NCBI RefSeq assembly: GCF_000485595.1
Contig: NW_014578743.1
Coordinates: 23,760-46,276, forward strand
Length of the DNA: 22,517 nucleotides
Source of the DNA: Priapulus caudatus
Taxonomy: Eukaryota; Priapulida; Priapulimorpha; Priapulimorphida; Priapulidae
Direction: 5' to 3'
Part shown: piece by piece, positions 8,264 to 15,819 of the stretch
Position numbering within the stretch: position 1 is the first letter of the stretch
Layout: each line of letters starts with the position of its first letter
The notes under the pieces: model-generated
What the model was told of the DNA's origin: nothing
Databases searched by the model: none
Seen by the model: only the letters and a program-made list of their open reading frames with translations
Position numbers and translations under genes: made by a program

Positions 8264-8530
8264 ATAAAATGTGGTGTGCTACTATTAACGATATACTTGG
8301 TAATGAAACCAAAGAAAATTTATGAAAAGCCTGTGCTATATTTAAGGTGATCCGAAGAGTAAACATCTCCTTTCCCATTGTATTTCCATTCATATTTACA
8401 TGTATCTGTTTATCTTCTAAAATGTTAGTACATTATTTTTGTAAAGCGCATAGAGACTTATGTTAGTATAATGCGCTATATAAGAATCTAATTATCATTA
8501 TTATTTTTACATGTAGTAGGGGCAGCGGAA
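8264..8530 (+). repeat. SINE/LINE-tail-like hairpin with ATT repeats
   Basis: TGTAAAGCGCATAGAGACTT and a matching ATGCGCTATATAAG form a 7-bp perfect hairpin (AGCGCAT 8445-8451, ATGCGCT 8471-8477). An ATTATCATTATTATT tail (8490-8507) follows. This GCGCTATATAA plus (ATT)n tail is a widespread 3' end of dispersed retroposons in marine invertebrates, as far as I recall. The upstream 180 bp shows no gene. Confidence 0.55.
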
Positions 8531-8536
8531 CGTGGT

Positions 8537-8600
8537 TCGGTCTCGTGGGCCTTCGGTCTCGTGGTCCTTCGGTCTCGCGGGCCTTCGGTCAAGTGGGCAG
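8537..8600. repeat. 16-bp minisatellite, about four units
   Basis: Tandem units of CGGTCTCGTGGGCCTT vary slightly between copies (GTGGGCC, GTGGTCC, GCGGGCC, AGTGGGC). It is a short local minisatellite next to the retroposon-like tail. Confidence 0.85.
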
Positions 8601-8861
8601 ACCCCGTCTGTGACAGCTGTGCAAATTCTCACAATTGACAAATCACGTTGCGAGAAAGAGATATGTTACAGAAGAAATATGGCTGTTGAATGATATTGTG
8701 CTACTACCCTGCTGATCTACATTGCACAATTTTGATGAGTGAAATTTGATGCCAAGCACTAATTAGTATTAGTAATTATGATATGAATCCATGTTTTCCA
8801 TTTTCACCACCCCTTATCTGTTTTGCAAGTTTTTACAACATGTTTTACTTGCTCTTACGCA
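8601..8861. other. Stretch without a supported gene
   Basis: This is ordinary AT-rich sequence with stops in every frame. It probably represents intron upstream of the YqaJ-gene exon copy at 8885. Confidence 0.5.
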
Positions 8862-8952
8862 TGCCTTTGGATTCTTTATTTCAGGAGCCTATACTCATCA
8901 GGCAATGAAAAATTTCCGATCACTAGAGGCCCATCGCTATTTTACAGCAGGG
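8862..8952 (+). repeat. 91-bp direct repeat, left copy: partial YqaJ-gene exon
   Basis: This stretch is identical over 91 bp to 10154-10244. It includes an intron end (TGCCTTTGGATTCTTTATTTCAG) and the first 68 bases of the exon encoding AYTHQAMKNFRSLEAHRYF. After ACAGCAGGG the exon is cut off and duplicated segment copy B follows 12 bp later. Its perfect identity contrasts with the indel-rich divergence of copies A and B. Confidence 0.95.
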
Positions 8953-8964
8953 ATGCACCAACCT

Positions 8965-10153
8965 TGACAGATCTTGAGAGTGATCAGTGATCAATGTTGA
9001 TCAGTGTCAAAATTGTCAAAGTCCAGAGTTTTATACACACATGTTAACAATGATTTTGAGACAAGTTTGAGATGCTGAAAACTAAAGAAGAATATCACTT
9101 GTTGTACCAAATTATTGCATTTAATAACATTGTTGTAGAGATTCATGAGTTAAAAAGTCGTCCATTCATTACCAAATGGTTTGAAGAAGTGCATAACTGT
9201 CACATCAATTTTTAACAGATTTCCAAATGAGTATGCTGATGAGGTTAGAAGAAGTAATCGAGACCCAAAAGGACATGATGAGGATGTTGAGGGTGTTGGC
9301 AAGTGCCTCAAAAGTGGGGAGCCCGGACCTGCAGGAGGATGTCTTGGCTGCCCAGCTGGACAGCGTGGCAGAAGTTGGGACACTGGAAGAGAAACTGAGA
9401 GATGGCGACTTCAGAAAGAAAATGGTAATTTTGTTGTGGAACAACATATAACTTGAATGTATTTATAAGTAACTGAAGTGTGTGAATGAAAGTTTTGTGC
9501 AAGCAAATGTTGAGATCAAACTATTGTGCAATTAGAGACCTTTTCATGTTTCATGGTTATTTGAGATGGATCAGCATTTATGCACATATTGAATTGTATT
9601 TGATTGTAATTGTTCTTCTGCAGGTAAACTATCTGACTAGCCTTTGTGTGCATAGCTGCGGAGACAGCGTCCGCCGTATATTGAGGAAGCTGGGGAGTAA
9701 CAACTTGTGGTCGCACTACAGTTTGAAGGGCAGGAAAGGAAAACTGCCCTTAAATAACCTGCTTCTCTGCAACGTGATGATAAGTATGTATGGTAAATAT
9801 AGTGTCCTACTATTGATATAAATTACTGCTTAATTATCAAGTAGTCAGGTAGACATATAAATACTCATTATTGATTGAGGGAAAAATGTGTAGGCAGGGC
9901 ACAAAATTCAGATTTTTTTGCACCAGCCCAGAGGGCTGGTAACAGCAATTTTTACCAACCATCACAAGTTTAAAAGTCATATTTCACGCTTGCATTCTCG
10001 ATTTCAAGATGTTGATGAATTGATTTTGATGTGATGTGATGATTTGATGTTGGCGATTTCAAGATTTGTAAAATGTTGATAAATTATGGCATGATATCCT
10101 TCAGCTAAAACAGTAATATAGGCTATTTGCTCATTAATGCTTTAAATAACAAG
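8965..10153 (+). repeat. Duplicated segment, copy B (intact DUF4806 exons)
   Basis: This is the counterpart of 1842-2939. It is bounded on the left by the truncated YqaJ-gene exon (8862-8952) and on the right by an identical second copy of that exon (from 10154). It is an insertion of about 1.2 kb into the YqaJ-type gene. Copy B has an extra TGATG-rich stretch (about 10009-10063) flanked by CGATTTCAAGA direct repeats, and a short duplication of ATCAGTG near 8990. Confidence 0.95.
9219..9783 (+). pseudogene. DUF4806 domain, exons 4-5, intact copy B
   Basis: Exon 4 is 9219-9424 (acceptor TTTTTAACAG, donor AAAATG|GTAATTT) and encodes MLMRLEEVIETQKDMMRMLR, then an acidic segment ending FRKKM in phase 0. 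Exon 5 is 9624-9783 (acceptor TTCTTCTGCAG, donor ATAA|GTATGTATG). It starts in phase 0 with VNYLTSLCVHSCGDSVRRIL, continues RKLGSNNLWSHYSLKGRKGK, and ends LLLCNVMI. This G/CGDSVRRILRK...W..YS.KGRKGK pattern is what I associate with DUF4806. Both exons are open and correctly spliced in principle, yet no exons 1-3 precede them here, so the copy is a partial gene. The domain has no established biochemical role. Its nearest partner exons lie 8 kb upstream. Confidence 0.75.
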
Positions 10154-10244
10154 TGCCTTTGGATTCTTTATTTCAGGAGCCTATACTCATCAGGCAATGA
10201 AAAATTTCCGATCACTAGAGGCCCATCGCTATTTTACAGCAGGG
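10154..10244 (+). repeat. 91-bp direct repeat, right copy
   Basis: It is identical to 8862-8952. Here the exon continues uninterrupted into the SWIM-containing sequence, so this is the copy still attached to its gene. Confidence 0.95.
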
Positions 10245-10405
10245 TTTGTTGGTGCAATTCGTCACCACATAACAGCAAATGAATCGATGGTATTTCGGGC
10301 AGATGTACGACCATCGCAGAGAGCGAACGATGCCAGCCATCAACCATGGGTAGCTACAAATTAGAATGGAGAGGTTCTTGCTGGTCATTGCACTTGCATG
10401 GCAGG
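10177..10405 (+). pseudogene. YqaJ-SWIM-PHD gene: upstream exon with first half of SWIM finger
   Basis: The exon starts after TTTATTTCAG and ends GCAGG|GTAAGC. The frame reads AYTHQAMKNFRSLEAHRYF, then VRPSQRANDASHQPWVATN, a TAG (10362-10364), and NGEVLAGHCTCMAG. The CTC pair of cysteines is the first half of a SWIM zinc finger (CxC...CxH), completed in the next exon. In invertebrate YqaJ-type proteins this segment precedes the nuclease domain. The TAG sits between otherwise conserved-looking residues, so it is probably a mutation or base error. The exon ends in phase 2, matching the next exon. Earlier exons were not found. Confidence 0.65.
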
Positions 10406-10822
10406 GTAAGCTAGTGGTCATATTTTAAAGATATATATTTTTAAAGAGCTGATGCTCTGTTTATATAATAGTTTCATGAAGATATAAAATCAGTATAAAC
10501 AATAATTGCTTAAAACAAGCCACTGCGCATGTCAACCGGAAGTGGGTAAGAACAAGTTCCAAAATTATTTTTACCGATCCGTAAAAATAGCCACTGCGAA
10601 CATTTTTAATGAATGAAATGTAAACGTCTGTTTACTTATAAACCATGATACCAATTATACCCATGAGTAATATCCATAACAATAATATACCAATAACAAG
10701 TATAATTAGGTACAACTAGAAAATCTGACAGGGAACACCTAAAATGAGATCTAATTGTCTGCCAGGTAACCACTTATTTTTTATTTCAAATATTAATTAC
10801 GTGTGTTCTTTCCTCTCCTCAG
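10406..10822 (+). other. Intron of the YqaJ-type gene
   Basis: It has a GTAAGC start and a TTTCCTCTCCTCAG end. It is AT-rich with no coding or repeat structure noticed. Confidence 0.6.
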
Positions 10823-11153
10823 GCTTGGTGAGTCTTGCTCCCATGTTGCTGCTGTTCTCTTTAAGATCGAGGCTGCTGTTCGATTTGGTGTCACTACGAT
10901 GACCTGTACAAGTAAGCCATGTGAATGGAACAATTTCTTCACAACAAAAGAGCAACCAGCCCAGCCCGCATCAGGGACATCAATTTTTATGGAGATGATG
11001 CAATTGCCCGTGTTGTTGCCAATGCCAGAAAACCGCACAGTACAAGCAACATCAACACGTCCACAGATAAAGAGCAACAGTGCTTTCTGCAGAGTTTGGT
11101 TTGTGAGGATCCTGCACCAGTAGCTCTATCCCTTTTTTGGGGAAACAGCTGAA
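10823..11153 (+). pseudogene. YqaJ-SWIM-PHD gene: second half of SWIM finger and linker, frameshifted
   Basis: The exon begins with the G completing a Gly codon, then LGESCSHVAAVLFKIEAAV: CSH supplies the C and H that complete the SWIM finger begun before the intron. After WNNFFTT the frame shifts (about 10945) to KRATSPARIRDINFYGDDA and onwards. Near 11133, at a CCCTTTTTT run, it shifts again into the frame of the nuclease region (ETAEVFRCQRTI). SWIM fingers bind zinc and mediate DNA or protein contacts. Both breaks are small indels, one at a homopolymer, so error in the assembly is a real alternative to decay. Confidence 0.65.
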
Positions 11154-11918
11154 GTGTTTCGCTGTCAACGCACTATTCAACCAGCGGTCAAGCTTCCTCA
11201 ACCACCGAGAGAAAAGTACAGTGCAAACAATTCCAGCCTGTCAGAAGAACTTTGTCAAAAAGTGTCCCAGGTTGCTGATGACTTGCAAATAACACAAGCA
11301 CAATCTGACTTTGTTGAAGAACAAACACGAGCTCAGTCCAAGAGTAATGTTTGGTATGAGCAACGTCATGGGCATATAACGGCCTCCTTTGCTCATACTG
11401 TGTCCCGAACAAATCCTGCAAATCCAGCACCATCTGTCATTACAGGAGTGACCACAATGTCATCGATTCCTGCGATGACAAAGTCACTTAAGTATGGACG
11501 GGATAATGAGGGCATTGTATTTCAGCTGTATGAACAGGAGGTTGAAAAGCAGCATAACAATGGAAAGCTGCATAAGACTGGCATGCGTATTGCAGTTGAC
11601 AAACCATGGCTTTCTGCGACTGCGGATGGTGTGGTCACATGTAACTGTCATCAAACATTTGTAGCAGAAATTAAATGTCCATATTCAGTTAGACATATGA
11701 CATGCACAGAGTTTCTGGCAGATGAGTCCAGCTACATGTGCAACGGAAAGCTAAACCGTGATCACCCATATTATACACAGGTTCAGATGGAAATGGAGGT
11801 TCATGGAGTGAAACAATGTGCTTTCCGTGTGAAACTACACGATGGTTTCATTAGCTGTCATATCCCAAAGGATGAAGTGTTCCTTCATGACTTGCTACCA
11901 AAGCTGGAAGCATTTTAG
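11154..11918 (+). CDS. YqaJ-like (lambda-exonuclease-type) nuclease domain
   Basis: The 254-codon frame is open over a complete YqaJ-family nuclease core. WYEQRHGHITAS (residues 67-78) is the entry motif. KYGRDNEG (113-120) supplies an acidic residue. SATADGVV carries Asp158, and VAEIKCPYS has Glu172-x-Lys174, which together form the D...ExK metal-binding centre of the PD-(D/E)XK/lambda-exonuclease fold. HPYYTQVQMEM (204-214) follows, as expected. YqaJ-family enzymes digest double-stranded DNA to single strands for annealing-type recombination. The function of the metazoan expanded copies is not established. The frame ends at TAG 11916-11918, but coding potential continues in phase into a PHD finger. 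The listed ATG at 11154 is only the first in this frame. The natural start lies in an upstream exon. Confidence 0.8.
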   Translation: MFRCQRTIQPAVKLPQPPREKYSANNSSLSEELCQKVSQVADDLQITQAQSDFVEEQTRAQSKSNVWYEQRHGHITASFAHTVSRTNPANPAPSVITGVTTMSSIPAMTKSLKYGRDNEGIVFQLYEQEVEKQHNNGKLHKTGMRIAVDKPWLSATADGVVTCNCHQTFVAEIKCPYSVRHMTCTEFLADESSYMCNGKLNRDHPYYTQVQMEMEVHGVKQCAFRVKLHDGFISCHIPKDEVFLHDLLPKLEAF

Positions 11919-12167
11919 AGGCGGCACATTGCAAGGGAACTGCTCACGCAATCTGTTGAACACTTTAAGAAACCGAGTAAACCGCCAAAAAAAAGTACTC
12001 AGTACTGCTATTGTAAGCAGCCTTAGGATAGGAAGAACACCATGGTTGAGTGCGATGGTGTCAACTGTCAATATCATGGATGGGTACACTTGGCATGTAT
12101 ACGCCCAAGAAGAAAAACTGTACCTAGGAACATCTGGTACTGCAAAGACTGCAAAAAGCACAAGTGA
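11919..12167 (+). pseudogene. PHD finger at the C-terminus of the YqaJ gene, after in-frame TAG
   Basis: In the same frame as the nuclease, past TAG 11916, the sequence reads RRHIARELLTQSVEHFKKP, then YCYCKQP, a second TAG (12024-12026), CDGVNC, YHGWVHLAC and NIWYCKDCKK, ending at TGA 12165-12167. The spacing C-x-C, C-x4-C, H-x2-C, C-x2-C, with a Trp two residues before His, is a canonical C4HC3 PHD finger. PHD fingers usually read histone H3 tails, so a chromatin-targeted nuclease is the natural inference. With the two stops it is a pseudogene tail or a misread. Confidence 0.7.
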
Positions 12168-12180
12168 ATGTTTAAAGTGA

Positions 12181-12391
12181 TTACGTCACCGTAAATAATA
12201 AGTGTTTGACAGACTTTTTTTTAGATGTTTTGTACTCAAAACATCTTTCGACAGGAGGTGCATTGGCCGTTAGATTAGCGGAACTTCCTTCATTATTTGG
12301 AGATGGCTGTGATTCTTCTACATCTTCCTCACTTAGCTGTTCCTCCGCATCTTCAATATCGATGTCATCGATAGACACATGTGTCTCAGGA
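12181..12391 (-). CDS. Acidic C-terminal exon, probable Harbinger Myb/MADF-like accessory protein
   Basis: On the minus strand an acceptor AAAATTTTCAG opens an exon reading GPETHVSIDDIDIEDAEEQL, an acidic EEDVEESQPSPNNEGSS segment and a basic KTSKKK stretch, then TAA at 12181. Composition and position beside a HARBI1-type transposase on the opposite strand fit the second gene of PIF/Harbinger elements, a Myb/SANT- or MADF-like DNA-binding protein. The DNA-binding domain itself is not in this exon. A donor (AAAAAAAA|GTCTGT) before the stop is possible, which would let it continue into another exon. It begins 13 bp from the end of the PHD-encoding tail. Confidence 0.4.
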
Positions 12392-12429
12392 CCCTGAAAA
12401 TTTTAAGAAAATAATTTTTTGAATCTAAA

Positions 12430-13328
12430 ATAATAAAGAATTTTCTCTTTTGCTGGACCCAAGTACTGAAAAAAGCTGGAAGGAAATTGCCGAGAATTTC
12501 CATACAAAATGACAGTATCCATTCTGTTTAGGAGCAATTGACGAAAAACACATTAGAATCCGACAGCCATCGAATAGCGGATCTGAATGCTTTAATTATA
12601 AGCATTTCCACAATATTCTGCTGTTAGCTGTGGTAGATGCGAATTACAGGTTCATATACGTTGATGTGGGAGCAACAGGTCGCTCTGGAGATGCTGGTGT
12701 ATTTGCATCATCGCCATTAAAAGCATTCATGGACTGTAACAGGTTGAACTTCCCAGTAGCAGAAAAACTGGAAGATAGTGAAAAATTTGCAGGTATCATA
12801 TACTGGGAGATGATGCCTTCCCTTTGAGGAAAGACTTAGTTAAACCATTTCCCCAGCGGAATCTTACGAGAGAGCAAAGGATTTTCAACTACCGTTTCAG
12901 CAGGGCTAGACGTGTAGTTGAAAATGCATTTGGTATTTTATCTGCGAGATTTAGGGTTTTTCATACAATGATATGCCTACACCCTGACAACGTTGAGAAA
13001 ATTGTCCAGGCTGCCTGCTGTCTGGTCTACTAAGTCTACTAAGTTGAACAAACTACTACTACTGGTAATTTTCTACTAAGTCAACAGCCGTTCCCAGATG
13101 GACAGGTTGACCAAGAAGCTGAAAATCATATAGTAGTACCAGGGAGCTGGAGGCAAAATCCATCTCTCAGTAATCTGAAGCCCACGAAAGCATGTAGCAT
13201 CACTAAGTGCAAAGGCACAACGTGATTTACTCAAAGCTCATTTTAATTCTTCAGCAGGAAGTTTTCTGACACGACAGCATGATATAATCTATAATCTCGG
13301 AGTAACTTGCTCTTTATTGTCCTTTTAA
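12430..13328 (+). pseudogene. PIF/Harbinger (HARBI1-like) transposase, catalytic exon
   Basis: Order of motifs: PSTEKSWKEIAENFHTK, a TGA (12510-12512) where relatives have Trp, then FCLGAIDEKHIRIRQP with the first catalytic Asp (12540-12542; the usual GAIDG is GAIDE). Next come VDVGATGRSGDAGVF, a frame shift near 12795, and LGDDAFPLRKDL (second Asp near 12809). RRVVENAFGILSARFRVF carries the catalytic Glu (12920-12922). A second shift follows AACCL (near 13030). C-terminal KHVASLSAKAQRDLLKAHF then ends at TAA 13326-13328, which overlaps an AATAAA poly(A) signal. This is a DDE_Tnp_4-type transposase that cuts and pastes at TWA targets. The broken frame makes it inactive as written. Confidence 0.8.
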
Positions 13329-13431
13329 TAAAGAAATTGTATTGTTATATTATAACGATAATATCAAGAGCGTCGGCAAAAGAGCAACCTTGTCAGAAAA
13401 ACCCAAGAAATTCATCCCATCCATGTAGTAC

Positions 13432-13665
13432 TTGTTGTTAAAAACCTCAATGTCAGCGACAGTCTTTCGCCAGGGCTAATTGCTGGGCGAAATTGTGTAT
13501 TTTCTCGCTTATCGACAGCCCCACTCTTCTCAATACCTCATCGAACCCAACGTCGTCGACACGGAGATATCGTTTATACGTCGCCGCGTTCTCTTGTCTT
13601 AACTGTTGCACCAGATTATTGTAGGCACCTTGCTGCCGTCTTCGTCACCCGCACATAGCCAGACA
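13432..13665 (-). pseudogene. PIF/Harbinger transposase N-terminal exon, opposite strand
   Basis: On the minus strand the sequence reads RRRQQGAYNNLVQQLRQENA, then TYKRYLRVDDVGFDEVLRRV and, after a one-base shift, RPAISPGERLSLTLRFLTT, ending at a donor AACAA|GTACTA. YNNLV..LR...YKRYLR and PGERL..TLRFL are the N-terminal signature of HARBI1-like transposases. It ends in phase 1. The exon at 20609-20724 begins in the matching phase but lies on the wrong side for a minus-strand gene. The exon points toward the plus-strand catalytic exon (tail to tail), so the element is rearranged here. Confidence 0.65.
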
Positions 13666-13729
13666 AAAACATTTGTTCGGACGAACATTTCTTCGGGAAA
13701 ATGTTCGGCAATGTGCGCCCGGCTTAAAA

Positions 13730-13800
13730 CTTAATAAACTTTGCCGAATTAGTCGAATTAATAAACTTTGGCAAGTTAGTCGAATTAATAAACTTTGCCC
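13730..13800. repeat. Tandem copies of MITE end, about 28 bp
   Basis: AATTAATAAACTTTG with flanking AGTCG recurs at about 13734 (partial), 13757 and 13784. These are repeated copies of the left terminus of the adjacent MITE. Confidence 0.75.
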
Positions 13801-14102
13801 GTTTTATTTTGACAATTCTTTGCAGTATGTTCTGCATGTCCCTACGATGCCCCTTCGCTGAGATAATGAGCGGTGAAAATCTGGATTTTTCGTCGAAAAC
13901 CGACACGAGATCACTGTTTATTGCGACCTATGGCCAGTAACCAGTTATGCACTGTTCAATACCAGATTTTCACCGCTCATTATCTCAGCGTAGGGGCATC
14001 GTAGGGACAAGCGGTTTGTTTTATATTAGCAAGGTAGGACGGCTGATCAATAATACCGCAGAGAATCGTCAAAATAAAATGGGAAAAGTTTATTAATTCG
14101 AC
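13779..14102. mobile_element. Foldback MITE, 324 bp, TA-flanked
   Basis: The left arm starts GTCGAATTAATAAACTTTGC (13779), and the right arm is its inverted copy ending GTTTATTAATTCGAC (14102). The arms (about 13779-13883 and 13962-14102) also share a long inverted core, AGATAATGAGCGGTGAAAAT and its complement. Both ends are bordered by TA (13777-13778 and 14103-14104), as for Tc1/mariner-type MITEs. The right arm has about 35 extra bases. There is no coding capacity. Confidence 0.8.
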
Positions 14103-14165
14103 TAATACTGCAGCATGGTTTTTGCATTTCACCGTTATACGCTCTCCTTAATACGCTCATGATAT

Positions 14166-14262
14166 TATATATATATATATATGTGTGTGCGTGTGCGTGC
14201 GTCTGTGTGTGCCTGTGCGTGTGCGTGTGAGTGTGTCACTGTGTGTGTGCGTGTGCGTTTGA
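14166..14262. repeat. (AT)n/(GT)n microsatellite
   Basis: An ATATAT run is followed by an imperfect GTGTGC/GTGCGT tract of about 80 bp. Confidence 0.9.
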
Positions 14263-14345
14263 AGAAAGAGCTTGTAAAAATAGGTTTGTCTGTGTCGAGC
14301 ATCAGGAGATAACACACGTTGCAAGTTCTACACTGGAATAACATG

Positions 14346-14688
14346 GAGCATATTTGAGAAAACCTTCAATTTCTTGGCTACCCATGTGCAGGGAAAAACA
14401 AAGCGCAGCCTTCCATTCATAACCCAGTTCTTTTTGACTTTAGTACGCTTACGGCTGGACCTATCATTCGAGTTGTTAGCGTATCTAAGTGGATGTGGTG
14501 AGACTACAGTCAGCGATTACTTTTGGAAATGGGTAGACGTTATGTACGCAAATGCAGCGATGCTGCGCTCGAACTCATTAATTAGGCACGCGATTGCCGA
14601 GATGAGGCGGAGCGGGAGACAGCTCGGTAGCGGGCCCACAGCTGTTACAGGCAACTGTACCACGACAGAACCACGATTACTCTGGTAA
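14346..14688 (+). pseudogene. IS5/ISL2EU-like transposase, helix-turn-helix part
   Basis: The frame reads TFNFLATHVQGKTKRSLPF, then FFLTLVRLRLDLSFELLAYL, SGCGETTVSDYFWKWVDVMYA. L.L.RLRL.L....LAY.....ETTVS..F..W.DVMY is the HTH_Tnp_4 pattern that precedes DDE_Tnp_4 catalytic domains in metazoan IS5-like elements (ISL2EU/IS4EU group). Similarity fades after about 14575, and the frame stops at TAA. The DDE part of the same kind of protein lies 1.1 kb downstream, so the gene is split by unrelated repeats. Confidence 0.65.
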
Positions 14689-14689
14689 C

Positions 14690-15180
14690 TTTCTCAAGAT
14701 AAGACAGAAGTCGGTCACTCAGAGAGAGCGGCAGACGGGGTAGCGTGAACAGACCTGCGCGACAGTCATAATGCGCTAGTAGCCTGCAGCCACACACAGG
14801 AACACTGCAGCGCATGCGGGATAAAACTCGAACTTTAATTCTCATATACAGCGTGCAGAGGACAAGGACTCGGGGCAAGAGAGTAAGAAAGTGAGAGCGT
14901 GGAAAGAAAACGTAATCACGAAAGGTCGACATGGAATACTGAGCTGCGCCTGTACGTAGCGTGCCGGGCACATGAATCTACCTGGTATTATAAGGCGGAG
15001 GGTGTCCACTCCAGGCGCACGGGGAACTCTTTCTCTCCCTTGCTGTTCTTTCTTGGTCACACGTATAGTTGTATACGCATACGTGCTGTACTTGTATGGA
15101 AACATGGGCCTAACTAGAGCCTCGGAGAGCAACAGACGTCCGCCAAGCAGCAATTCTCTCAATGTGAAATTTTTTATTAA
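14690..15180. other. Stretch without a supported gene
   Basis: This is moderately GC-rich sequence with open frames on both strands but no recognised motif. TCTTTCTCTCCC and GTATAGTTGTATACGCATACG stretches give it a possible LTR or insertion character, which I cannot confirm. It separates the two halves of the IS5-like transposase. Confidence 0.4.
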
Positions 15181-15232
15181 TTAATTTATTAATTAAGTGA
15201 AAAAATTAATTAATTAATTAAATAAATAATCT

Positions 15233-15515
15233 AATTGGATCCGATACACCACACAAAATGTAATCAATTCTAAGTTACCCCATTTCTGACCTATCCTGGA
15301 ACTTGTTATTAATTAATTAATTAGTTAATGAATTAATTGGATCCGGATCACCACCAAAATGTAATCAATTCTAAGTTTCCCCATTTCTGACCTATCCTGA
15401 AAATTTTATTAATTAATGAATGAATGAATTATTTAATTGGATCCGGATCACCACCGAAATCTCATCAATTCTAAGTTAGCCCATTTCTGACGTATCCTGA
15501 AAATTTTATGACAAT
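15233..15515 (+). repeat. Three tandem ~100-bp repeat units with TTAA-rich linkers
   Basis: AATTGGATCCG starts at 15233, 15335 and 15435 (spacings 102 and 100). Each unit carries ATCACCACC, AATCAATTCTAAGTT and CCCATTTCTGAC.TATCCTG, and the units are joined by TTAATTAATTAA-type linkers. A further TTAATTAA run precedes the first unit (15175-15230). The units look like multiplied copies of part of the dispersed repeat that continues to 15690. Confidence 0.9.
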
Positions 15516-15690
15516 CCGTCCATAACTTTTTCAGTTAGACTTAATCTGTATGATACAGGCGGTTCCGGCGCGGCGGCGGCGGTGGGCCAATCAGCCAATC
15601 AGCGAGCGTACACAAACCCACAAACCAACACTCAAACACACGCCGGTGAAAACATAACCTCCGCCAAGCCCCTGGCGGAGGTAACAATAC
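15516..15690 (+). repeat. Dispersed repeat tail with GGCGGAGGT hairpin
   Basis: ACAATCCGTCCATAACTTTT, a GGCGGCGGCGG stretch, ACAAACCAACACTC and CGCCGGTGAAAACATAACCT lead to a perfect 10-bp hairpin ACCTCCGCCA (15657-15666) / TGGCGGAGGT (15673-15682), then AACAATA. This ending resembles a common retroposon-like tail in marine invertebrate DNA. The family name cannot be set from sequence alone. Confidence 0.6.
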
Positions 15691-15819
15691 AGTCGCTTGT
15701 GGTACGTTACTTCGCTAGTTCGTGTTTGCTTTATGTCTCTGCGCATCTTCTACCCTGTTCTCTTACCCGCTGCCTACCTCACCTAAGTACGAGGTTACAC
15801 AAAGATTAACTTTCTTGTG

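Noticed and set aside
10362-12026. Genetic code with TAG reassigned to an amino acid
   Set aside because: The surrounding genes contain many other stops and indels, animals with nuclear TAG reassignment are not known, and four codons are too few to argue for it.
14645-15184. Several open frames on both strands
   Set aside because: No recognisable motif, multiple frames open at once, and a position between two halves of a split transposase.
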